This document shows, piece by piece, positions 1 to 6,267 of a DNA stretch of 11,431 nucleotides. Under the pieces are notes generated by a model. The model was not told where the DNA came from and searched no databases. It was given only the letters and a program-made list of their open reading frames with translations. Position numbers and translations under genes: made by a program. Origin of the DNA: Lachnospiraceae bacterium (GTDB lineage: Bacteria; Bacillota; Clostridia; Lachnospirales; Lachnospiraceae). Position 1 is the stretch's first letter, and every line of letters begins with the position of its first letter. The stretch covers positions 1-11,431 of the forward strand of contig CAAFVW010000056.1 in NCBI GenBank assembly GCA_900766575.1, written 5' to 3'.

Positions 1-1557
1 AAGGAAATGTGCCTGTCCATAACCGGCCTCATGGAGCACAGAGACGAAGAGACCTACAACCCGAAGATTCCTTCCGGCACCATCGAACTGGAAGCACACA
101 AGATCGATGTGTTGGGAAGAGTATATAAACAGCTTCCTTTCGAGATCCAGACGTCTAAAGAGATCCGGGAAGATGTGAGATTAAAATATCGTTATCTTGA
201 CCTTAGAAATGCAAAAGTAAAGGACAACATTGTATTTCGTTCCAAGGTGATCAGTTATCTGCGCCAGAAGATGACAGACATGGGATTTTTGGAGATCCAG
301 ACCCCGATCCTGTGTGCTTCTTCTCCCGAGGGTGCCAGAGACTATATTGTTCCCAGCAGAAAATTTAAAGGAAAATTCTATGCGCTGCCCCAGGCACCGC
401 AGCAGTATAAGCAGCTGCTCATGGCTTCCGGCTTCGATAAGTATTTCCAGATCGCTCCCTGCTTCCGTGATGAGGATGCCAGAGCAGACAGATCTCCCGG
501 AGAGTTCTATCAGCTGGACTTCGAGATGAGCTTCGTGACCCAGGAGGATGTCTTCAAGGTAGGCGAGGAAGTATTGCATGACACCTTTGTAAAGTTTGCT
601 CCCGAAGGCAGCAGGATCACCGAGACACCGTTCCCTGTCATCAGTTACAAACAGGCCATGCTGGAGTTCGGCTGTGACAAGCCGGATCTGCGCAATCCCT
701 TACGCATTATGGATGTGACGGAGTTCTTCCAGAGATGTACATTTCGGCCGTTTATCGGCAGAACCGTCCGTGCCATCAAGGTACATGCGGAGATGTCCAA
801 GGGCTTCCATGAAAAACTGTTAAGCTTCGCAACTTCCTTAGGAATGGGCGGACTTGGTTATCTGGAAGTGGCAGAGGACATGAGCTACAAGGGACCCATC
901 GATAAGTTCATTCCGGAAGAGATGAAGGGAGAGCTGGCGGAACTGGCAGGACTTTCTGCCGGAGATACCATTTTCTTTATTGCGGACAAAGAGGATAAGG
1001 CGAACTACTATGCCGGTCATATCCGTACCGAGCTGGGCGAGAAACTGGATCTGATGGAAAAGGATGCTTACCGCTTCTGCTATGTGAACGACTTCCCGAT
1101 GTTTGAACGGGATCCTGAGACCAGGCAGATCGGCTTCACCCACAACCCGTTCTCCATGCCGCAGGGCGGTCTGGAAGCACTGAACACCATGGATCCATTA
1201 GACGTTCTGGCATACCAGTACGACATCGTATGCAACGGCGTGGAGCTGTCCTCCGGTGCAGTACGTAACCACGACATCGAGATCATGAAAAAAGCCTTTG
1301 CTATCGTAGGTTATGATGAAGAGACTTTGAAGACCAAATTCGGAGCACTGTATCAGGCTTTTCAGTTCGGAGCACCCCCTCATGCAGGAATGGCACCCGG
1401 CGTGGATCGTATGATCATGCTGCTCCGGAACGAGGAGAACATCCGTGAGGTCATCGCCTTCCCCATGAACGGCAATGCACAGGATCTCATGTGCGGGGCT
1501 CCCGGCGAAGTGACGGAACAGCAGCTGCGTGAGGTACACATTAAGGTTAGGGATTAG
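1..1557 (+). CDS. aspS: Aspartyl-tRNA synthetase (5'-partial)
   Basis: Class IIb synthetase that attaches Asp to tRNAAsp in the cytosol. The frame is open from base 1, so the start and roughly the first 70 residues (most of the anticodon-binding OB domain) lie outside; 518 residues are visible against about 590 for the bacterial family. The first visible stretch (NPKIPSGTIEL) is the end of the OB fold, followed by the hinge KYRYLDLRN. Motif 1 is around FLEIQTPIL, motif 2 is FRDEDARADR starting at visible residue 155, a GAD-type insertion follows, and motif 3 is GAPPHAGMAPGVDRMIMLL, so the catalytic core is complete. The signatures SPGEFYQLDFEMSF, SSGAVRNH and NGNAQDLMCGAPGEV differ from the E. 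coli form and resemble, from memory, alphaproteobacterial AspRS. It is first in the visible part of an operon with gatCAB, 23 nt upstream of gatC. Whether it also charges tRNAAsn cannot be settled because a key N-terminal specificity position is missing. Confidence 0.97.
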   Translation, partial: KEMCLSITGLMEHRDEETYNPKIPSGTIELEAHKIDVLGRVYKQLPFEIQTSKEIREDVRLKYRYLDLRNAKVKDNIVFRSKVISYLRQKMTDMGFLEIQTPILCASSPEGARDYIVPSRKFKGKFYALPQAPQQYKQLLMASGFDKYFQIAPCFRDEDARADRSPGEFYQLDFEMSFVTQEDVFKVGEEVLHDTFVKFAPEGSRITETPFPVISYKQAMLEFGCDKPDLRNPLRIMDVTEFFQRCTFRPFIGRTVRAIKVHAEMSKGFHEKLLSFATSLGMGGLGYLEVAEDMSYKGPIDKFIPEEMKGELAELAGLSAGDTIFFIADKEDKANYYAGHIRTELGEKLDLMEKDAYRFCYVNDFPMFERDPETRQIGFTHNPFSMPQGGLEALNTMDPLDVLAYQYDIVCNGVELSSGAVRNHDIEIMKKAFAIVGYDEETLKTKFGALYQAFQFGAPPHAGMAPGVDRMIMLLRNEENIREVIAFPMNGNAQDLMCGAPGEVTEQQLREVHIKVRD

Positions 1558-1580
1558 TACGGAAAGGCATGAGGATTAAT

Positions 1581-1874
1581 ATGGCAAATGTAATTAGTGA
1601 CGAGACTATAGAATATGTAGGCATTCTGGCGAAGCTGGAGCTCTCTGAAGAGGAGAAGGAAGCAGCGAAAAAGGATATGGGCAGAATGCTGGACTATATC
1701 GACAAATTGAGTGAACTGGATACCACGGGTGTGGAACCTATGTCTCATGTGTTCCCGGTACAGAACGTCTTTCGTGAGGATGTGGTAACCAATGGGGATG
1801 AGAGCGAGCAGACCCTGGCCAACGCTCCCGGGGAGAAGGACAACATGTTTGTGGTACCAAAGACTTTTGACTAA
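1581..1874 (+). CDS. gatC: Asp/Glu-tRNA amidotransferase subunit C
   Basis: Small structural subunit (97 aa) of GatCAB; in known structures it wraps around the GatA-GatB interface and stabilises GatA. The sequence is a typical full-length GatC: an N-terminal helix (ISDETIEYVGILAKLELSEEE), a second helix (MGRMLDYIDKLSELDT), then the conserved GVEPMSHVFPVQNVFREDVV segment and a C-terminal VPKTFD. I chose ATG 1581 (MANVISDE) because GAGG at 1571-1574 lies 6 nt upstream. The in-frame ATG at 1569 is only 1 nt from its GGAAAGG and would add four non-conserved residues. It sits 23 nt after aspS and 51 nt before gatA, on the same strand, in what looks like one transcript. The stop codon lies inside a repeat/hairpin block described separately. 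Confidence 0.96.
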   Translation: MANVISDETIEYVGILAKLELSEEEKEAAKKDMGRMLDYIDKLSELDTTGVEPMSHVFPVQNVFREDVVTNGDESEQTLANAPGEKDNMFVVPKTFD

Positions 1875-1897
1875 AGCCAAAAGTCTTCAGACTTTTG
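1860..1897 (+). repeat. Direct/inverted repeat forming two exclusive hairpins, gatC-gatA gap
   Basis: The end of gatC (AAGACTTTTG, 1860-1869) is repeated downstream as AGACTTTTG (1889-1897). Between them is their reverse complement, CAAAAGTCTT (1878-1887). The central arm can pair upstream (10 bp, 8-nt loop) or downstream (9 bp from 1878-1886 with 1889-1897, only 2 nt between arms, so the innermost pair must open). The two foldings exclude one another. No T-run follows, so this is not a classical terminator. It could tune translation or RNA processing between gatC and gatA, or be a local duplication of the gatC tail. Confidence 0.6.
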
Positions 1898-1925
1898 ATC
1901 AGGTGGCAACAAAAGGAGAATGGAT

Positions 1926-3362
1926 ATGGATATTTTATCCCTGACAGCAGTAGAGCTGGCAAAGGCGATCCGGGAAGGCAAGACTACGGCGGTGGAAGCA
2001 ACACAGGCGGTCCTGGACAAGATAGAGGCGGTGGAAGGTGATTTTCACTGCTATGTAACTGTGGAACGGGAAAAAGCATTAAAGCAGGCGGAAGAAGTGC
2101 AGAAGAAGATCGAGGCCGGAGAACTTACCGGACCTCTGGCCGGTGTCCCGTTTGCTATCAAGGACAATATGTGCACAGAAGGAACACTGACGACCTGTTC
2201 TTCTAAAATACTGGAAAACTTTGTTCCTGCTTTCAGCGCGGAAGCAGTGCTGAATCTGGAAAAAGCAGGGGCAATCATCCTGGGCAAGACGAACATGGAC
2301 GAGTTTGCCATGGGCAGTACCACGGAGACTTCGTACTATGGTGTGACGAAGAATCCCAGAAACCCGGAGCATGTCCCCGGAGGCTCCTCCGGGGGTTCCG
2401 CAGCGGCGGTGGCAGCGGAGGAATGTTTCGCAGCGCTGGGATCTGATACCGGCGGCTCTATCAGACAGCCGGCTTCCTACTGCGGCGTGGTGGGCATGAA
2501 GCCTACCTACGGAACGGTCTCCCGTTACGGACTGATCGCCTACGGCTCCTCTCTGGATCAGATCGGCCCCCTGACGAAGGATGTGACAGACTGTGCTGCC
2601 ATACTGGAGGCCATCGCTTCCCATGACCCCAAGGATTCCACTTCTATGGAGCGGGAAGATACGGATTTTACCTCTGCATTGACAGCGGATGTGAAGGGAA
2701 TGAAGATCGGCATCCCCAGAGATTATTTTGGCGAAGGGCTGGATTCCGAGGTCAGAGATGCGGTACTGGCAGCTGCGGAAGTGCTGAAAAGTCAGGGCGC
2801 AGAGGTGGAGGAATTCGACCTGAGTCTGGTAGATTACGCAATCCCCACATACTATACGATTGCAGCGGCGGAGGCGAGCTCCAACCTGGAACGTTTTGAT
2901 GGCGTGAAATATGGTTACCGCGCCCAGGATGCAGAGGATCTGCATACCATGTACAAGAGAAGCCGTTCCCAGGGTTTTGGCCCTGAGGTAAAGCGCCGTA
3001 TTATGCTAGGGTCCTTTGTCTTGAGCTCCGGTTATTACGATGCGTATTACCTGAAGGCACTCCGTGTGAAAACGCTGATTAAAAAAGCTTTTGATGAAGC
3101 TTTTGCAAAATACGATGTGATCTTAGGACCGGTGGCACCCACCACCGCACCGAAGTTAGGCAGCAGTCTGGCGGATCCCATCAAGATGTATTTAGGAGAC
3201 ATCTACACCATCTCCATCAATCTGGCGGGACTGCCCGGTATCAGCGTTCCCTGCGGTACGGATTCCAAGGGCCTGCCTATCGGCATGCAACTCATCGGTG
3301 ACTGCTTCAAAGAGAAGACACTGATCCGTGCGGCATATACCTATGAGCAGAGCGTGAAGTAG
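1926..3362 (+). CDS. gatA: Asp/Glu-tRNA amidotransferase subunit A (amidase)
   Basis: Catalytic glutaminase subunit (478 aa) of GatCAB. It hydrolyses Gln and releases ammonia, which reaches the GatB site to amidate Asp-tRNAAsn or Glu-tRNAGln. It is an amidase-signature protein with the full Ser-cisSer-Lys triad: Lys79 in VPFAIKDN, cis-Ser154 in GGSSGGSAAAVAA and nucleophile Ser178 in GSDTGGSIRQP. With the start chosen here these numbers coincide with those of the S. aureus enzyme, which supports it. ATG 1926 (MDILSLTA) has GGAG at 1915-1918, 7 nt upstream; the in-frame ATG at 1920 is 1 nt from the same site. Length matches the family (about 480-490) and there is no frameshift. It lies between gatC and gatB; the gaps are longer than in tightly coupled operons. 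Confidence 0.97.
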   Translation: MDILSLTAVELAKAIREGKTTAVEATQAVLDKIEAVEGDFHCYVTVEREKALKQAEEVQKKIEAGELTGPLAGVPFAIKDNMCTEGTLTTCSSKILENFVPAFSAEAVLNLEKAGAIILGKTNMDEFAMGSTTETSYYGVTKNPRNPEHVPGGSSGGSAAAVAAEECFAALGSDTGGSIRQPASYCGVVGMKPTYGTVSRYGLIAYGSSLDQIGPLTKDVTDCAAILEAIASHDPKDSTSMEREDTDFTSALTADVKGMKIGIPRDYFGEGLDSEVRDAVLAAAEVLKSQGAEVEEFDLSLVDYAIPTYYTIAAAEASSNLERFDGVKYGYRAQDAEDLHTMYKRSRSQGFGPEVKRRIMLGSFVLSSGYYDAYYLKALRVKTLIKKAFDEAFAKYDVILGPVAPTTAPKLGSSLADPIKMYLGDIYTISINLAGLPGISVPCGTDSKGLPIGMQLIGDCFKEKTLIRAAYTYEQSVK

Positions 3363-3446
3363 AATAACGGAAATATATACACAATTTGTACCTGCAGGGT
3401 AGATACAACATCGTATAAGCAATGCAGATACGGAAAGGTATTTACT
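3363..3446 (+). other. 84-nt gatA-gatB spacer
   Basis: There is no gene here. It contains an imperfect stem (TTGTA 3386-3390 with TACAA 3404-3408, around the palindrome CCTGCAGG) and ends in a ribosome binding site for gatB. TTGTAC (3386) and TATAAG (3414) look like promoter boxes but are 22 nt apart, too far for a normal promoter. TACGGAAAGGTAT at 3429-3441 nearly repeats TACGGAAAGGCAT at 1558-1570 upstream of gatC (12 of 13 bases). Confidence 0.4.
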
Positions 3447-4892
3447 ATGGCAAAACAATATGAAACAGTGATAGGTCTGGAAGTACATGTAGAGCTTGCT
3501 ACAAAGACAAAAATATTCTGCGGCTGTTCTACGGCCTTCGGCGGCAGACCCAACACCCACACCTGTCCGGTGTGTACCGGTATGCCGGGATCGCTTCCTG
3601 TGCTGAACAAACAGGTCGTGGAATATGCGGTGGCAGTAGGCCTTGCGACTAACTGCACTATTACACAGTACTGTAAATTCGACCGGAAGAATTATTTCTA
3701 TCCGGATAACCCGCAGAACTACCAGATTTCCCAGCTGTATCTGCCCATCTGCCGCAATGGTTCGGTAGAGATCGAGGTTGCGGGAGAGGATGGCAGCTCT
3801 TATACGAAGCAGGTAGGCATTCATGAAATCCACATGGAGGAGGATGCCGGTAAGCTGATTCATGATGACTGGGAAGACTGCACTCTGGTAGATTACAATC
3901 GTTCCGGTGTTCCTCTGATAGAAATCGTATCGGAGCCGGATATGCGAAGTGCTGAGGAGGTTATTGCCTACCTGGAAAAGCTTCGTCTGCTGATCCAGTA
4001 TCTGGGCGCTTCGGATTGTAAATTACAGGAGGGTTCCATGCGTGCGGATGTGAACCTGTCTGTGAGAGAAGTGGGCGCGGAGAAGTTCGGAACCCGTACC
4101 GAAATGAAGAATCTGAACTCCTTCAAGGCTATTGCCAGAGCTATTCAGGGCGAGCGGGAGAGACAGATTGATCTGTTGGAAGCAGGAAAAGAGGTCGTGC
4201 AGGAGACCAGACGATGGGATGACAACAAGGAATATTCCTATGCGATGCGTTCCAAGGAGGATGCCCAGGATTACAGATATTTCCCGGATCCTGATCTGGT
4301 GCCGGTCTATATCAGTGATGAATGGCTGGAGAGCATCCGGGCAAAACAACCGGAATTTCGTACTGAGAAGATGAAGCGTTACAAGGAAGAATATGATATT
4401 CCGGAATACGATATTGAGATTATCACCGGGTCCAAGCATCTGGCAGATATTTTTGAAGCGTCTGTGGCACTGGGAAGCCAGCCCAAGAAGGTGTCTAACT
4501 GGCTGATGGTGGAGACCATGCGCCTGTTGAAAGAAAAAGAGATGGAGCCGGAGGATATTCGGTTCTCACCGGAACATTTAAGTAAATTAATCGCATTGGT
4601 GGATGGCAAAGTGATCAATTCCTCTGTGGCAAAAGAAGTCTTCCAGGTGATGTTTGAGGAAGATGTGGACCCCGAACAGTATGTGGAGGAGAAAGGACTT
4701 AAAACTGTCAACGATGAAGGAGCCCTGCGCAAAGTCGTGGAGGAAGTCATCACAGCCAATCCCCAGTCTGTAGAGGACTACCATAATGGCAAGGAGAAAG
4801 CCATCGGTTTCCTCGTAGGCCAGACCATGAAAGCTATGAAAGGAAAAGCAGATCCTGCCAGCGTCAACCAGATGCTGAAGGAACTGCTGTAA
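3447..4892 (+). CDS. gatB: Asp/Glu-tRNA amidotransferase subunit B
   Basis: tRNA-binding, kinase-like subunit (481 aa) of GatCAB. It activates the carboxylate of mischarged Asp- or Glu-tRNA with ATP and amidates it with ammonia from GatA. The N-terminal signature is GLEVHVELATKTKIF, followed by four cysteines (Cys25, Cys27, Cys40, Cys43; CxC then CPVC) of the zinc-type GatB. Then come the core motif KFDRKNYFYPDNPQNYQISQ, the GIHEIHMEEDAGK and DYNRSGVPLIEIVSEPD blocks, and MRADVNLSVR. The C-terminal third (about residue 330 to the end) is the helical, YqeY-like domain that reads the tRNA elbow, ending FLVGQTMKAMKGKADPASVN. ATG 3447 follows GGAAAGG (3432-3438) by 8 nt. Length is normal. It is the last gene of the operon; hairpins follow. 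Confidence 0.97.
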   Translation: MAKQYETVIGLEVHVELATKTKIFCGCSTAFGGRPNTHTCPVCTGMPGSLPVLNKQVVEYAVAVGLATNCTITQYCKFDRKNYFYPDNPQNYQISQLYLPICRNGSVEIEVAGEDGSSYTKQVGIHEIHMEEDAGKLIHDDWEDCTLVDYNRSGVPLIEIVSEPDMRSAEEVIAYLEKLRLLIQYLGASDCKLQEGSMRADVNLSVREVGAEKFGTRTEMKNLNSFKAIARAIQGERERQIDLLEAGKEVVQETRRWDDNKEYSYAMRSKEDAQDYRYFPDPDLVPVYISDEWLESIRAKQPEFRTEKMKRYKEEYDIPEYDIEIITGSKHLADIFEASVALGSQPKKVSNWLMVETMRLLKEKEMEPEDIRFSPEHLSKLIALVDGKVINSSVAKEVFQVMFEEDVDPEQYVEEKGLKTVNDEGALRKVVEEVITANPQSVEDYHNGKEKAIGFLVGQTMKAMKGKADPASVNQMLKELL

Positions 4893-4916
4893 ATGGAAAG
4901 TTAGTGAAATGTCCCC

Positions 4917-4961
4917 GTAGCCCGCGCTGTCCTTACCCCCAACGTGGGCTACTGGTTTCTT
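4917..4961 (+). terminator. Candidate terminator after gatB
   Basis: The stem pairs GTAGCCCGCG (4917-4926) with CGTGGGCTAC (4943-4952). It has 10 pairs including one G-U, a 16-nt C-rich loop, and is followed by TGGTTTCTT. The stem is strong and lies 24 nt after the gatB stop, but the T-tract is poor. It is plausible as an inefficient terminator or as a 3'-end stabiliser, with the second hairpin at 5125-5171 as backup. Confidence 0.55.
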
Positions 4962-5124
4962 GAAAAAACTTCAAAATGATGAATTTAGTAGAAAAAGTTA
5001 TCTTTTAATTCCATAGGAAAATTCTGTTTGTATTTAAAACGCCAATATTGGCGAAAAAAATACAAAAATATGCGATTTTGCCATGTAGACAGACTCTATT
5101 TTCGCTGAGTAAGCGAAATAAAGA
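4953..5124. other. AT-rich gene-free stretch with stacked hairpins
   Basis: No open reading frame is supported on either strand. Going left to right there is a weak promoter-like pair (TTGAAA 4960-4965, 18-nt spacer, TTTAGT 4984-4989), the symmetric hairpin at 5027-5066, and a compact hairpin TTTCGCT (5100-5106)/AGCGAAA (5112-5118) with a 5-nt loop. If the weak promoter is real, a short RNA ending near 5190 is possible. That is speculation. Confidence 0.35.
5027..5066. repeat. 40-nt two-layer symmetric hairpin
   Basis: The outer arms TTTGTATTT (5027-5035) and AAATACAAA (5058-5066) are perfect reverse complements. They share their centre exactly with the inner 14-base palindrome CGCCAATATTGGCG (5040-5053). 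The two layers are separated on both sides by AAAA, giving a symmetric A4/A4 internal loop on the + strand and U4/U4 on the - strand. Read on the - strand, the inner stem is followed by TTTT, so it could act as a late terminator for the gene at 5207-5968. Confidence 0.65.
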
Positions 5125-5190
5125 AATTCCGTACAAAAATTCCTGATTTAAGAATATTTTTGTACGGAATTCATTGTTTTGGGGCTTTTT
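5125..5190. terminator. Convergent (bidirectional) terminator
   Basis: A perfect 16-bp inverted repeat: AATTCCGTACAAAAAT (5125-5140) and its reverse complement (5156-5171), with a 15-nt loop. On the + strand it is followed by TTGTTTTGGGGCTTTTT. On the - strand it is followed by TTTCTTTATTTCG. It sits between the convergent gatB and the minus-strand gene ending at 5207, which fits a terminator used from both sides. The stem is A/T-rich apart from the CCGTAC core. Confidence 0.75.
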
Positions 5191-5206
5191 ACACCAAATT
5201 AACTTT

Positions 5207-5968
5207 CTATTTATTCAACAAATACTCCGCCAGATCCACCGCAGTCTGTACATGCTCCGCATTGGCGTAGATGCCCATGACAATGCCGTCGCCGCGGAAG
5301 TAATAGTTGTCTGTCAGATCTTTACAGCCGGTCAGGCAGATGCCTACCGGCACGGGATCCTGCATGTCTTCCGGATGGAGGGGATCGGGATAGTCCGGAG
5401 TGTACTCGGAATTTATATCATCATTGGCGGCTTCAATGGCCAGCACCACTTCTCTGTCTACATAATAGAAATAAGGCTCCAGTGCCTGTGCCTGCTCTTT
5501 GGTAAGAATATCCCGCAGATCGCAGAACATACTGCTGTTGGCATATTTCTGGAAGGAAGAGAAGTCCGTGATCATGCTGTCCAGTTCATTGGCTGCCACA
5601 TAGACCATCAACTTCTGGGAAGAAGTGACAGAGGTCTCATCCATGCTGTCCTCTATGATACGAATGGAAGTATCGAAAGTAATCTCACTGGTGCTTGGAT
5701 CGATGCCCTCTTTCTCAGCAAAATCCGTGATGAAATCCGGCTGGTCTGAAGACATCTGATCCAGGAGACTTGCATTTAACAGAACCGTGTAGAAAGCCGT
5801 TTCCTTCCGGTTCGCGTACTGATAGATGAAGCTTGCAGCCATGGCGATCACAATCACGGAAATGATTACATGCCATTTATAATAATACCAGAAATAAGCT
5901 ATTTTCTGCTTTGGAGTGCCGTTTTTTAAAGCCTCTCGTTCTTCTTTGAATTCATCCATTACTGCCAT
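5207..5968 (-). CDS. Single-pass membrane protein of unknown function
   Basis: I do not recognise this family with certainty. It has 253 residues: a charged cytoplasmic N-terminus (about 1-32, with KQKIAYFWYYYKWH just before the membrane), one hydrophobic segment (about 33-51), then about 200 residues predicted outside the cell. There is no lipobox, so the segment should act as an uncleaved signal anchor. The outside part is acidic and aromatic, with two cysteines (SSMFCDL and LTGCKD). Its LMVYVAANELD and DPVPVGICLTG stretches faintly recall solute-binding-protein lobes, which is only an impression. I chose the ATG at 5968 (MAVMDEF) because AAAGG lies 9 nt upstream on the minus strand. An in-frame ATG at 6037 would add 23 residues with no good ribosome site, and would overlap the likely transcription start. 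It is convergent with gatB and divergent from the gene at 6268. The two divergent genes both encode small membrane proteins and may be functionally linked. Confidence 0.85.
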   Translation of the reverse strand: MAVMDEFKEEREALKNGTPKQKIAYFWYYYKWHVIISVIVIAMAASFIYQYANRKETAFYTVLLNASLLDQMSSDQPDFITDFAEKEGIDPSTSEITFDTSIRIIEDSMDETSVTSSQKLMVYVAANELDSMITDFSSFQKYANSSMFCDLRDILTKEQAQALEPYFYYVDREVVLAIEAANDDINSEYTPDYPDPLHPEDMQDPVPVGICLTGCKDLTDNYYFRGDGIVMGIYANAEHVQTAVDLAEYLLNK

Positions 5969-6039
5969 GGGGATTCGCCTTTCTGCTGCGGAGATGCGGC
6001 AGATTGCCGAACTCCGGGAAGTTTTATCATAATACATTA

Positions 6040-6068
6040 ATGATAATGGTTCTATATCCGAAAGTCAA
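6040..6068 (-). promoter_or_regulatory. Promoter of the minus-strand membrane protein gene
   Basis: On the minus strand, TTGACT (6068-6063) is followed after exactly 17 nt by TATCAT (6045-6040). Each box matches the sigma-A consensus at 5 of 6 positions. Transcription would start near 6033, giving a leader of about 65 nt before the ATG at 5968. A perfect dyad, TTATCAT (6024-6030) and ATGATAA (6040-6046) separated by 9 nt, overlaps the -10 box and the start site and is a candidate operator. Confidence 0.65.
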
Positions 6069-6131
6069 TGAACGAAGTATGTGCGGAATCTAAAAAAACA
6101 ATTAAATCACCGGGGAAAATCCGGGCATGCC

Positions 6132-6160
6132 TTGCAACTTTTGCACAGATGATATATCAT
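6132..6160 (+). promoter_or_regulatory. Promoter of the DUF6106-like gene
   Basis: TTGCAA (6132-6137), a 17-nt spacer and TATCAT (6155-6160). Transcription would start near 6167, giving a leader of about 100 nt. The -10 box is embedded in a perfect 12-base palindrome, ATGATATATCAT (6149-6160), whose half-sites match the dyad at the divergent promoter. No gene-sized reading frame with a ribosome site is visible in the leader. Confidence 0.5.
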
Positions 6161-6267
6161 AGAAAACAGAAAAACGTATGCTTCCCATTCTTCGCAGAAT
6201 TCTGTACAGACGAACGCAGGGAGGCGGACGGTACTACAAAATAAACAAAGAGAAAAGGAAACAAAAA

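Noticed and set aside
7..9. ATG at position 7 as the start of aspS
   Set aside because: The frame is open to base 1 and starting here would remove most of the conserved anticodon-binding domain; the gene is cut by the window edge.
2079..2945. Long minus-strand open frame (288 codons) opposite gatA
   Set aside because: It lies entirely within a well-conserved gatA, has Cys/His/Arg-rich low-plausibility composition and no ribosome site; it is a shadow.
3386..3419. Internal promoter for gatB
   Set aside because: TTGTAC and TATAAG are 22 nt apart, and no extended -10 is present.
5174..5749. Plus-strand open frame (191 codons) opposite the minus-strand membrane protein
   Set aside because: It starts inside the terminator region, has no ribosome site, and the opposite strand has a better start, promoter and membrane-protein organisation.
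6178..6267. N-terminal extension or leader peptide before the DUF6106-like gene
   Set aside because: ATG 6178 has no ribosome site, the encoded 30 residues are basic and unlike a membrane-protein start, and ATG 6268 has a good site.
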